Below, in pieces: positions 9,267 through 18,600 of a stretch of 49,772 nucleotides of DNA. The stretch lies in contig CAMDEA010000042.1 in NCBI GenBank assembly GCA_945893045.1, forward strand, positions 1 through 49,772, read 5' to 3'. Positions within the stretch are counted from its first letter, which is position 1. Each line of letters begins with the position of its first letter. The position numbers were made by a program, and so were the translations under genes. The notes beneath the pieces are model-generated. The model searched no databases. It saw only the letters and a program-made list of their open reading frames with translations, and had not been told where the DNA came from. This stretch comes from Planctomyces sp. SH-PL62. GTDB lineage: Bacteria > Planctomycetota > Planctomycetia > Planctomycetales > Planctomycetaceae.

Positions 9267-10312
9267 CTCACGTTCGTGAAGCGACGACGTGTCCGCATTG
9301 GCAATCGAACGGCGATCAACTCGTGTCGTGTCGTTTGCTGCTGACCTGGCTGGGCGATTCGCCGGCCGAACTCGGCCAAGTTTCGGACGACGTCTGTGTC
9401 GCTTGCTGTCGCGAACCGCAGCCGGAACGGGATCGCATGAATTCCGTTGTCGCCTCGTTGTGGCTGGACCGGCGGTCGGGATTTCCGTGTGGTCAGACGA
9501 CCGATCGTGATCGGTTTGTGCAGCTCGACCACATGGCCGCCGACGCGCTGCCGGTTGTGTCGCCGGACTTTCCGCCGTTGCAGTCGTTGATCGACGCGAA
9601 GGTCGATGCGGAAACATTGGCACAACATGTCGAACGGCGTGAAGCGTTTCTGTTGCTTCGATTCGGCGACGGCGAATGGTGTTCGGTGATCGGTTCGGGT
9701 GGGCACAACTGCGACGGTCACGATTTCTTGCCCGAAACGATGGGCCGCGAGTTGCGCTCTGTCTTGGACGACGCGGCCGGGCAATCTCGAACCGGCGAAC
9801 GCATCTACGTCGGCACGACGCGGGAACTGGAAGACTCGTCCCGCGCCGTCTTGTCACGAATTCCCGGAGCGGAACAAATTCATTGGGTCACGGACGCCGT
9901 GTTCCGACGGGGAATGCCCAACCTGCAAACGCTGCGGTTTGTGCGCGCCTGCCGCGATTTTGACGGGGTCAAGGTGTTGGTGGGAAACCAATTCTTGCGT
10001 CCGGTCGCGCGGGCATTGAAGGCCCATCACATCGTGATCCCGTTGAAGAATTGTTACGGCTGCCTCGATGAAGTCGAACGTCTCTGCCGAGCGCAACGAG
10101 CGGACCTCGTGCTGTGTTGTGCGTCGATGGCTTCCGAATGTCTGCTGTGGCGGCTGTTTCAAGATCGTCCAGAAGCGATCTACGCCGATTGCGGTTCGAT
10201 CTTCGACGTGATGTTGAAACAACCGATTCGCCGCGAATATCACGAGTGGTCGAACCTGATCGCGGAACATTACTGGCCGCTGTTTCATCCCCATGTCGGG
10301 CCGGAGGACTAG
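9251..10312 (+). CDS. GT-D-like glycosyltransferase with N-terminal Cys module
   Basis: 353 residues. The N-terminal module (14-70) carries Cys14, Cys27, Cys49, Cys52, Cys53 and Asn64 followed by VVASL, with spacings shared by the next two genes. After a linker, RFGDGEW (137-143) resembles the RFGDGE signature of the GT-D fold (DUF1792-like) glycosyltransferases. Later segments VLVGNQFLRPVA and ADCGSIFDVML fit the same type of alpha/beta fold. This assignment is by motif only. The ATG at 9263, which overlaps the preceding stop as ATGA, is an alternative start. The TAG stop is part of palindromic element B, so the true original C-terminus may have been altered. It is first of four glycan genes in the same direction. 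Confidence 0.68.
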   Translation: MHAAMTHVREATTCPHWQSNGDQLVSCRLLLTWLGDSPAELGQVSDDVCVACCREPQPERDRMNSVVASLWLDRRSGFPCGQTTDRDRFVQLDHMAADALPVVSPDFPPLQSLIDAKVDAETLAQHVERREAFLLLRFGDGEWCSVIGSGGHNCDGHDFLPETMGRELRSVLDDAAGQSRTGERIYVGTTRELEDSSRAVLSRIPGAEQIHWVTDAVFRRGMPNLQTLRFVRACRDFDGVKVLVGNQFLRPVARALKAHHIVIPLKNCYGCLDEVERLCRAQRADLVLCCASMASECLLWRLFQDRPEAIYADCGSIFDVMLKQPIRREYHEWSNLIAEHYWPLFHPHVGPED

Positions 10313-10447
10313 CCGGGATTATTCATGGCCTACTCATCGGGGAGAGCAGCGTGCTGCGATGTAACCCGAAGCGTAAGCGAGGGAGTGTGAGATGACTCCC
10401 TCGCTTACGCTTCGGGTTACATCTCGGCCATGAATAATCTCGGCTAG
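10309..10447. mobile_element. MITE-like palindromic element, family B copy 1
   Basis: Terminal inverted repeats of 18 bp (10313-10330 and 10426-10443, GGATTATTCATGGCC against GGCCATGAATAATC) are bounded on both sides by CTAG. Inside is a long hairpin of GATGTAACCCGAAGCGTAAG and its complement around 10358-10422. A second copy, in inverted orientation and also flanked by CTAG, lies at 39684-39821. Size about 131 bp without the CTAGs. It has no coding capacity and would need a transposase in trans. The left CTAG supplies the TAG stop of the preceding gene. Confidence 0.8.
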
Positions 10448-10460
10448 CACTCCATCGAGT

Positions 10461-10570
10461 CGTGGGGCAGGTTTTCAACCTGCCCGGACAAGCGACAAAT
10501 CCGATTTCGAGTAACGTGCGATTTGCGAGAGCGTTTGAACTTCATGGGCAGGTTGAAAACCTGCCCCACG
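10461..10570. repeat. Long inverted repeat with 60-nt spacer
   Basis: Two perfectly complementary 25-nt arms (10461-10485, CGTGGGGCAGGTTTTCAACC, and 10546-10570) enclose a 60-nt spacer. Each arm is itself partly self-complementary (GGCAGGTTTTCAACCTGCC), so it can fold as two small hairpins or one long stem. It lies just upstream of the GT4 gene, and frames extended through it would read the repeat as peptide. No other copy in this window. Confidence 0.85.
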
Positions 10571-10603
10571 ATCTGCAACGTGCCCCAAACGGGAATACAA
10601 CCA

Positions 10604-12046
10604 TTGCCCGAACGAACTCCGGACACCTGTCGCTTTCGCGTGCTTGAACCGCATGGCCGGGCACGTTGTGGGTTGGTTGGTGTGTGTGCCGAATCAGCGA
10701 CGTTGGATCTTGGAACGGTTGAGCGAGAGACATGCGCCGCGTGTTGCCGGATGTCCGAGCCGTCGGAACGAAATCCGAATCAGGTGGTGGCGTCACTGGC
10801 TCACGCAATGGTTGCGCGTCGCGTCGCGACGAATGACGCCCCTGTTGAGTATGTCCTCGCGGCGGAGCGGTTAGCGTGGATCGAACAGTTTTTGGAGACG
10901 AGCGATTCGCTAGAAGAATTACCAAACAGCGAAGGCGACGTGCTCGGAACGGCACGACGCGGTTGTCGGTGGATCCAGAATCGTTGGCGGCGGACATGGC
11001 GCATGCGGCCGCGCATCGGGTTAGTCGGTCCGAACAATCAGAAAGGCTTGGGGCATCTCAACCGCGACCTGATGAAATGGCTGCCGATCGCGGACTGGCT
11101 GACTCCGGAATCGCTCGCGGCGACGGCCGAGTCGTTGTCGATTCGTGAGCGTCGCCGGATTCAGGGATTTCTGAGTCGCCTGGATGTGCTGCTGTTTGCC
11201 GAGACGCCGTTCTTTGATTGGCTGCCGCGAGAGGCTCGGACGCTGGGCGTGCGTGTGGTGTGTGTGCCGAATTGGGAATGGCTGCATCCGGGACTGCGTT
11301 GGCTGCACGATGTGGATCTGATGATCTGCCCGACTTGGCGAGCACACGCCACGTTGACCGAGTGGCGGGAACGCTTCGGCTTCCGTTGGGAACTGCGATG
11401 TTGTCCGTGGCCGATTGATGTCGCGGCGATTCCGTTTCGGCAACGCGAAGTCTGTCGGCGATTCGTGTTTGTAAACGGCACGGATCGAAATCATCCGCAG
11501 CGGCGCGACGGTTCAGTGACGGCGGTTCGGCGGAAGGGGATCGAGTGGCTCATCGACGCGGCGCGGCGGTTGCCTCACGTTCCGTTCCTGGTTTGGACTC
11601 AGACGGACGAATCGCTGGATGTGCCCGGCAACGTGGAGATCAAAGGCTCGGTGCCGATGAATGCGGACTTGTATCGGGACGGCGACGTGTGCGTGCAGTT
11701 AAGCCGCTGGGAAGGGATCGGCTTGCCGTTGCTGGAATGTCAGGCGGCGGGAATGCCGTTGATCACGGTCGATGAGGCTCCGATGAACGAACACCATCCG
11801 TTCTTGGCCGTTCCGGTTGCGGATCGCGAACTGTTGGAATTGTGGCCGCGCCGGTGGATTGCCGCGCCGCGTGTGAATCCCGACGATGTGGTCGCGACGT
11901 TGGCAAAGTGCTTCGGCCAGGACATCTCGCAAGCCAGCCGCGCGTCACGCGATTTTGTCGAGCGGGAGCATTCCTGGCATCAAGTTCGATCGCAGTTGCT
12001 GGAGTGGATCATCGGCGATGCCGTGCCAGTGGGAAGGAAATCGTGA
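10604..12046 (+). CDS. GT4-type (group 1) glycosyltransferase with N-terminal Cys module
   Basis: About 480 residues from a TTG at 10604. This start was chosen because the frame farther upstream runs through the 10461-10570 repeat, while the conserved module begins at DTC just after it. GTG 10580 is an alternative. Residues 9-65 repeat the module of the preceding gene (Cys9, Cys22, Cys44, Cys47, Cys48, Asn59, VVASL). The rest is a GT-B enzyme: IGLVGPNNQKGLGH near 145, and a C-terminal donor-binding domain with the E-x7-E motif EGIGLPLLE. Such enzymes transfer sugars from nucleotide-sugar donors with retention. Its stop overlaps the next start in GTGA, indicating an operon. Confidence 0.8.
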   Translation: MPERTPDTCRFRVLEPHGRARCGLVGVCAESATLDLGTVERETCAACCRMSEPSERNPNQVVASLAHAMVARRVATNDAPVEYVLAAERLAWIEQFLETSDSLEELPNSEGDVLGTARRGCRWIQNRWRRTWRMRPRIGLVGPNNQKGLGHLNRDLMKWLPIADWLTPESLAATAESLSIRERRRIQGFLSRLDVLLFAETPFFDWLPREARTLGVRVVCVPNWEWLHPGLRWLHDVDLMICPTWRAHATLTEWRERFGFRWELRCCPWPIDVAAIPFRQREVCRRFVFVNGTDRNHPQRRDGSVTAVRRKGIEWLIDAARRLPHVPFLVWTQTDESLDVPGNVEIKGSVPMNADLYRDGDVCVQLSRWEGIGLPLLECQAAGMPLITVDEAPMNEHHPFLAVPVADRELLELWPRRWIAAPRVNPDDVVATLAKCFGQDISQASRASRDFVEREHSWHQVRSQLLEWIIGDAVPVGRKS

Positions 12047-14151
12047 ACATGCCGCCGCCAAGTTCGCTGGGCAAATTGGTTTTGCCGACGGTCGAAACGT
12101 GTCCGCACCGGCGGCCGCTGGCGGACGACGCGGCTCGGTTTGAATGCGACTTGCTGCGAGCCGTCACTCAAGTGACAGACAACTCCCTGTGCGAAGTTCA
12201 GCCGGATGCGTGCCGCGCCTGTTGTGAGTCGTTTCCGCCGGCGCAGGATCGCTGGAATCCGATCATCGCGTCGTTGCTGTTTGAGGTGACGGATCGCGTG
12301 CTGGCTCGCGGCGGCGTTCGCGGTTGCACGGCGGAAGCCGCTCGGACACTGCAAACGAAAGTCAGTTCCGCGCTGGATGTGGATGCCGGAGTTGGGCAAG
12401 CCATCTTGCCGGCGCGAGCCAACGGTCGCTGTCACTTTCTCGGCCAGCCGTTGACGGCCAGTGTGGAATCGACGTTGCACGGGGAGTGGCAATGTCATCA
12501 TCCCAGTCATCGCATCACGACGCCGGAGCAGTGCCGCTCGTGCCGCGATTGGAGTTTGATTCCGACCGTCTCACGATTCCTGTCGCCGAGTGAATTGGTT
12601 CCGTTGCCGCGAGAACGCTGCGGTCCGCCCGTGAAGAACTGGGCCGTCGGTATCCTGTCCGCTCCGCGACGCGAGGCAACGCTGGAATGGTGCCTGGACA
12701 GCGTGATTCGCGCGGGTTGGGATCGACCGCAATTGTTTGTCGATGGTTTGGTTCGCATCCCGCCTCGATTCGCGCACCTGCCGATCACTTGGCGCGAGCA
12801 GGCCGTCGGTGCCTGGCCGAACTATTGGCTCGCGCTGGCCGAGCTGGTGCAAAGTCAGCCGGAGGCGGATGCGTATTTGCTTCTGCAAGATGATGCCGTG
12901 CTGCATGACCGCGACAACTTGCGTCAGTATTTGGAGTCGGCGTTGTGGCCGGGTGGGAATCCGAGCGTGGTTTCGCTGTATTGCTCGCAAGCCTACACCG
13001 TGCTGGAACCAGGCTGGCGAGCACTGTCGCAGCGTTGGATTTGGGGAGCACTCGCGTTCGTGTTTCCGCGCGAACTGGCTCGCGAGTTCTTGACTGATCC
13101 GGGAGTGCTGGCACATCGCTGGTCCGGATTGCACGACGGTCGCCGCCAGGTCGATGTGCTGATCGGCGAATGGGCCGACTCGTGCGGCCACGCGGTGCAT
13201 TACCCGTGTCCGAGCCTGGTGCAACACGTCGGCAACACCAGCAGCATCTGGTCCCAGGCCGACAATCAGGGCTTCCGCCGAGCCGATTGGTTTGCCGGCG
13301 ATTTAGAATCGCCGTTCACGCGCGACGTCAGCCTGTCCGATTTTCCAGAGCATCTGTTTGCAAGTCAGGCCAAGCTGCAAGCGGAGTATGCACGTCGGAT
13401 CGAGACGGGCCGCGCGCGAATGTCTCAGCAGCGCGTCGTGATCTGCGGACTGTGCCGCAACGTGCGACACTTCTTGCCGAAGTTCGCCGCGCGGGCCGAG
13501 CGGCTCGGGGCGATGTTTCGTGATTACCGAGTCGTGCTCTTCGAGAACGATTCAACCGATGCCACGTTGGAGTTCTTGCAGGATTGGCAAGCACTCAACC
13601 ACCGCGTGCATGTGCTGTCCGAACGCCTGGGAACGATGCGATTCCCACAGATCCGCAGCGGCGAACGGTCGGTGCGCATGTCCGAGTACCGCAACCGATA
13701 TCGCCGGTATGCGACGGAACAGTTTGGGGACTTCGACCACTTGGTGGTGGTCGACTCCGACCTGGCGGGGGGCTGGAGCTACGACGGCCTGGCCAATACG
13801 TTCGGCCACGACGACTGGGATTTCGTCGGCTCGAATGGCTTGATTCGAGTCCATTCGGAAAGCAAATCCGACTGGCTGCACTTCGATGCCTGGGCCTTCC
13901 GAGCCGTCGGGCATCCGCAACCGCATTCCAACTTGGAAGTGAACTCGATCGTCTTCGATCGTGGTGAGCCACTGTTGCCGATCTTGTCCTGCTTCGGCGG
14001 CCTGGGAGTCTACCGGATGGCCGCGATGCACAGCGCTCAATACGGCGCGCCGGATATCGAACACGCCGAGTTACATACGCAAATGCGACAACAAGGTTTT
14101 GAGCGGTTATTCCTGAATCCGAGTCAGATCGCGCTGTATTCCCCCGCATGA
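12043..14151 (+). CDS. Double glycosyltransferase with two N-terminal Cys/His modules
   Basis: About 702 residues from GTG 12043 (GGAAGGAA 12032-12039 upstream, 4-bp overlap with the preceding stop); ATG 12049 is an alternative. Residues 20-78 carry the third copy of the Cys module (Cys20, Cys35, Cys57, Cys60, Cys61, Asn72, IIASL). Residues 129-166 hold a second possible metal site: CHFLG, then Cys150, His155, Cys163, Cys166. A GT-A-like domain follows (about 198-430; WAVGILSAPR, LLLQDDAVLHD), and then a second GT domain (about 465-700; FENDSTDATLEFL, VVDSDLAGGWSYD). That second domain resembles CAP59/alpha-1,3-mannosyltransferase-type enzymes. Two transferase activities in one chain suggest consecutive sugar additions; the sugars are unknown. 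Confidence 0.75.
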   Translation: MNMPPPSSLGKLVLPTVETCPHRRPLADDAARFECDLLRAVTQVTDNSLCEVQPDACRACCESFPPAQDRWNPIIASLLFEVTDRVLARGGVRGCTAEAARTLQTKVSSALDVDAGVGQAILPARANGRCHFLGQPLTASVESTLHGEWQCHHPSHRITTPEQCRSCRDWSLIPTVSRFLSPSELVPLPRERCGPPVKNWAVGILSAPRREATLEWCLDSVIRAGWDRPQLFVDGLVRIPPRFAHLPITWREQAVGAWPNYWLALAELVQSQPEADAYLLLQDDAVLHDRDNLRQYLESALWPGGNPSVVSLYCSQAYTVLEPGWRALSQRWIWGALAFVFPRELAREFLTDPGVLAHRWSGLHDGRRQVDVLIGEWADSCGHAVHYPCPSLVQHVGNTSSIWSQADNQGFRRADWFAGDLESPFTRDVSLSDFPEHLFASQAKLQAEYARRIETGRARMSQQRVVICGLCRNVRHFLPKFAARAERLGAMFRDYRVVLFENDSTDATLEFLQDWQALNHRVHVLSERLGTMRFPQIRSGERSVRMSEYRNRYRRYATEQFGDFDHLVVVDSDLAGGWSYDGLANTFGHDDWDFVGSNGLIRVHSESKSDWLHFDAWAFRAVGHPQPHSNLEVNSIVFDRGEPLLPILSCFGGLGVYRMAAMHSAQYGAPDIEHAELHTQMRQQGFERLFLNPSQIALYSPA

Positions 14152-14159
14152 ACCAAAAA

Positions 14160-14253
14160 GGGTCGTGTGTTCAAAATTCAAAATTGGCGGACAACACGCC
14201 ATAAAGGCACGGACAACTTCACCCGCCAATTTTGAATTTTGAACACACGACCC
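14160..14253. repeat. Perfect 31-bp inverted repeat between two glycan genes
   Basis: Arms at 14160-14190 (GGGTCGTGTGTTCAAAATTC...) and 14223-14253 are perfectly complementary, with a 32-nt loop. The repeat sits 8 bases after the previous stop and about 13 bases before the ribosome site TAGGAG (14266-14271) of the next gene. A stem this long in the mRNA could end or attenuate transcription. Its AT-rich arms are related in wording (TTCAAAATT, GGTCG) to the repeats at 33235 and 49737. Confidence 0.85.
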
Positions 14254-14279
14254 CTTTCAACAAGCTTAGGAGTGTCACG

Positions 14280-15617
14280 TTGGATCGCCCCGACTTAGCC
14301 AGATTGCGAGCCGAGTTCCCCTGGCCCGTCACGAAGCCTGCGGTGAAGTCCGATTGGGGGCTGCGGTGGTTTTCCGATGACGAGACGCGAGGGCATCTCC
14401 GGTTCTTCAAGATGTTGATCCCGACGCAACCGCGAACGATTGTCGAGCTGGGGAGTTTCTTAGGCCGCAGCGCCGCCGGTTGGCTCAAAATCTTTCCGGA
14501 GGCACACGTCATCGCGATCGACTCCTGGTTGGAGAGTTTTGTCCTGAAGACCACTCCGCCACTGCCCGGCCTGTTACCCCTGCCGACCTTTCAAGTCAAT
14601 TTGTGGGATCAGCAAAGCCGAGTGACCGCCATCCGCAAGACGTCGGTGGAGGGATTGCAGACGCTCCATGATTTCCAAGTGACTCCCGATGTGATTTATG
14701 TCGATGCCGATCATTCGGTGGAAGCGGTGATCGCGGATGTCTCGCAGTGTCTCGATCTATTTCCGAAGGCACGCCTCATCGGGGATGACTGGAATCGTCC
14801 GTCGGTTCAGGCGGGCATGGCGCGCGTTTCGGCCGAGCGAGGATTTCGCTTCGCAGCCTGCCGCAATGTGTGGTGGATTCCTTGGGAGAATGACGAGCCA
14901 AGCCACATCCCATCGGCGTCGCCGGAAGACTCACCTGAGAAAGTCGTGACGCTCACGCTGTATCGTCGCGCCGATTACACCCAGCGAGTTCTCAACGCGC
15001 TGGCGGCCTGCGACGGCATCGGCGACTACCATGTGATCATGCACCTGGAACCGGGGCATCCCGACGTGCTGCGAGTCGCTCAGGCGGCGACGTTCGCCAG
15101 AAAGACAATCGTCGAGAACGAGGATCGCTTGGGTTGCGCGGTCAACACGCTGTGTGCGTTGGATCACGGATTTCAACATGCCGACTTCGTCATTCACCTG
15201 GAAGACGACACGGTTCCGGCTCGCGACTGCTTGCGGTATTTCGAATGGGCTGGTCGGACCTATCGCGACGATCCGCAGGTCTTCTCAATCTCCGCTTACT
15301 CGCGTGGCCAGCCACCGGCTGAGCAATGGGACGAAGTCGAACGGACTCCGTGGTTCACTCCGTGGGGCTGGGCCACATGGCGCGATCGCTGGCGCGAAGT
15401 CGCGCCCCAATGGCGAGCGCGTGGCTGGGGAACTCTTATGAACGAACTCCGTGGCCAGCGCATCGAAATCCGACCGCTCTTGGCTCGCTGTCAGAACATC
15501 GGAGCCGAAAGGGGCGAGCACTGCCCCAACCCCGAATTTCACCGCCAGGAACATTTCAACGAATTCGGTGCCTGGTCGGTCGAGACCGGGCGAATCGAGT
15601 CGTTCCGAGAAACGTAA
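14280..15617 (+). CDS. SAM methyltransferase fused to a GNT-I-like glycosyltransferase
   Basis: About 445 residues from TTG 14280, chosen because TAGGAG lies eight bases upstream; the frame farther upstream runs into the hairpin at 14160-14253. Residues about 45-200 form a class I methyltransferase of the CmcI/Methyltransf_24 kind (IVELGSFLGRSA, VIYVDADHS, LIGDDW). Residues about 220-440 form a GT-A domain of the GT13-like kind (VVTLTLYRR, FVIHLEDDTVPARD with an EDD metal motif, WFTPWGWATWRDRW). It lacks the Cys module of the three genes before it. The gene ends 11 bases from the convergent cytochrome gene. Methylated glycan synthesis is an inference from the fusion. Confidence 0.78.
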   Translation: MDRPDLARLRAEFPWPVTKPAVKSDWGLRWFSDDETRGHLRFFKMLIPTQPRTIVELGSFLGRSAAGWLKIFPEAHVIAIDSWLESFVLKTTPPLPGLLPLPTFQVNLWDQQSRVTAIRKTSVEGLQTLHDFQVTPDVIYVDADHSVEAVIADVSQCLDLFPKARLIGDDWNRPSVQAGMARVSAERGFRFAACRNVWWIPWENDEPSHIPSASPEDSPEKVVTLTLYRRADYTQRVLNALAACDGIGDYHVIMHLEPGHPDVLRVAQAATFARKTIVENEDRLGCAVNTLCALDHGFQHADFVIHLEDDTVPARDCLRYFEWAGRTYRDDPQVFSISAYSRGQPPAEQWDEVERTPWFTPWGWATWRDRWREVAPQWRARGWGTLMNELRGQRIEIRPLLARCQNIGAERGEHCPNPEFHRQEHFNEFGAWSVETGRIESFRET

Positions 15618-15628
15618 CGTCACGGCCC

Positions 15629-18600
15629 TCACTTGATGGAATTCAAATACGCCAGCACGTCGGCCATCGCGGCGAGGTCGAGTTGCTTCTCCAAGCCTTC
15701 CGGCATGAACGACAGGCCGGTGCTTTTGAGTTCGTCGATGTTGACTCGCAGGATCGTTTCGCTGGTGTTGTCGGGTTTGCGAAGAGTCAAGCTGTTGGCT
15801 GTCTCGGCGGCGATCATGCCGGTCAGCGTGCGTCCGCTGTCGAGGAGCACCACATAGTTCAGGAACTGCGGCTTCACCTCGCGGTTCGGGTCCAGAATGT
15901 TGAGCAGCACAGCGGCGGTGCCTCGATCGCGAATCGCGTTGAGTTCGGCACCGATCGACTCGCCGAAGCCTTCGAGCTTGTGACACGCCGCGCACGTCTT
16001 GCGGAAGTGTGTCCGGCCGCGATCGACGTCCCCCTTCAATTCGAGCGACTTCTGATACGCATCGACGACCTCTTGCCGTCGCGCCAGTGTTGCGCCGGCG
16101 AAGAGTTTGGTCGCACGCGTCCGAATCTCGGCATCGTTGTGCTTCTGAAGCAGCGTGACGCGAGCCGGATCGAGGTCGGAGCGGGCGATCGTTTGTTTCT
16201 CGACAGCATCCAGAAACGCGACGATCCACTTCGGCCGGGTCAGCAGCGTTTCGACGGACGTCGCTCGCAACTGCGGCGTCTGCGAAGGCCAAGCGGTGAT
16301 GACCAACGGCGGAACGTCGGGGCTGTCGAACCGAGCGAGCGTTTCCAGGACAGCCGCTTGCACTGGCTGCGGTTGACGCGATTGCAGCAATTCGGCGAAG
16401 AGCGTTTTCAATTCAGCGAGGTTCGCGGTGGCGAGAGTCCGCACGGCAGCCGCTCGATCGGCCGGAGCTTTCTTCTCATCGCGAGCGACAACCTGAGCAT
16501 CTCGAATCATCGCATTGAGAATCGCGGTCGCCTTGCCCCCCGTCGCGCCGGCCAACAACTCGCGGACGGCTGGTTGTTTGCTGACCAAGCTCTTCACAAG
16601 TTCTTCGGCGAGAGTCTTCTCATCGGCCGAGAGGCTGTCGAGTTGCCGCACAAACAGGGCAAGATCGTCCTTCGCATTCGCGGATCCAATTTGAGACGTG
16701 ATGGAACTCAGCAGCGTTCGGACGTGAGCGGTCTTGCGGGCCTCGTGGTCGGAGAGCAGCGCGGCCAAGAACGCACCGCGGCGATTGCCGACCGAGCTAA
16801 GGATTGCCAATTGCATCCACGAATCGGCACCGTCACGCGCGGCGAGTGTTTTCAGAGACTGCGTGGCCGCGTCGCCGTTGAAGGCTCCGAGTGTGAAGGC
16901 GGCCTGGTAGCGCACTCGCAAATCGGGATCGTTTGCGAGCGGCAGCACCGACTCGCGGACTTCGGCTTGATCGGTAAATCGTTCGGCCAGACGCAGGGCA
17001 TGCTCGCGGCCTTTGGGATCGTCCGACTTCAACGCGGCCATCACCGACGACGGCTCCAATGCCGACAGCGCGTGCAACGAGTACATCGCCATCACTCGCG
17101 CGAGAGTTGACTTCGAGGTCAGCGTCATTTGTCGGAGTGGTTCGACCGCGGCCCGGTCCAGCCGTTGATAGATCAACCGCGACGCGGTGTCTCGATGCCA
17201 GCCGTTGGGATGCTCAAAGAGTTTGACCAACTCGGCGGTCGGCAGGTCGCCGAGTCGCGGAGCGGGTTTGAATCGGAATCCGTCCCGCGCGATGCGATAG
17301 ATGCGGCCCTTGTCGGCTCCGGCGCTGGCGTCCATGTGTTTCAGAATCTGCGGAGCGAGGAACGCCGCTCCTTCGATCAACTCGCGGTACATGTCGATCA
17401 CATACAGCGTCCCGTCGGGAGCGTTCGCAAACTGCACTGGCCGGAACCAGTTGTCGGTCGAAGCGAGAAACTCGGCGTCGGTGTCGGCTCGATGCGCGGT
17501 CAGGCCAACGCCGTTGGGTTCGAGTCGTGCCCGATAGACAAGATTGTTCGCGACCTCACCGACGAAAAGTTGTCCGCGATACTCGGCCGGCCAGGCGTCG
17601 CCGCGATAGACGGTGATGCCGGTCGCTCCGGTGAAGAAGCCGGACGGCGTGCCACCTTCGTCCGAGCCGGGAATGATTCCCTTCTTTCGCAGCCGAGTCC
17701 GCAACACGCGCCACGGCTCAACATCGCTGATGCGCATCAGCTTCGTGAACTTGCCTTCGGGAGCGATGTTGATCGCGGCGGCGGGAGCTTGCAGATACGG
17801 ATTCCGCGCGAGGTATTGGCCGTCGTACATGACGAGATGCACCGGCTCGCTGTTGCCGCAGACAAACGCTCGCTGGCTCCAATCGTCGAGGCTCATTCCG
17901 TGCTGGCCGCCGCCGCTGGTGGCGGTGATCGTCATGGCTCGCGGGTCGAGAAGCAGGTGCTGGCCGCGGACGTTGATCGCCTGATTTGTGGCGAGCCGGC
18001 GGGCGTCAGCCCCCGGACTGCTTGCCGCAGCTGCGTCCGAAGTCGTCCGGGAGCTAACGCCCGCCGGCTCGCCAGTCGCCACAACTTCCCCGCCATCTAG
18101 TCCCGTCGGAATGTGAAACCGATTGTCGATTCGCCAGCGAATCGAATTGAGCATTCCTTCGCCGGCCTTATCCATGCCGAAGCCGGTGAAGAGCTTCTTA
18201 CGGACGTCGGCCTTGCCGTCTCCGTCGGTGTCTTTGCAGAAGAGGATGTCCGGCGCGACGCCGACCAGGATGCCGCCGTCCCAACAGGCGACGGCCGTCG
18301 GATAGTTGAGGTCATCGACGTAGACCGTCGCCTTGTCGTAACGGCCGTCGCCGTTCGTGTCCTCCAGCAGTTTGATCGCCCCTTTGCCGTGCGGCTTCGC
18401 GCTGCCGTACTGGTTGTATTCGGGAAGCTCGACGACAAACGCTCGGCCGAATTCGTCGAAGTCCAGCGCCATCGGCGAACGAATCAGCGGCTCGGCGGCG
18501 ACGACCTCGGCATGAAATCCGGCTTTGAGCTTCATCGCCTTGACCGAATCCTCCGGTGACTTCGGTGCGATGCGAGGCAGCTCGGCCGAGTAGTCCTTGT

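Noticed and set aside
15326..17110. 594-residue open frame on the plus strand
   Set aside because: It is antisense to the cytochrome gene. Its peptide is Arg/Gly/Ala-rich with no family motif, while the minus strand has HEAT repeats and a heme site. High GC makes such shadow frames common.
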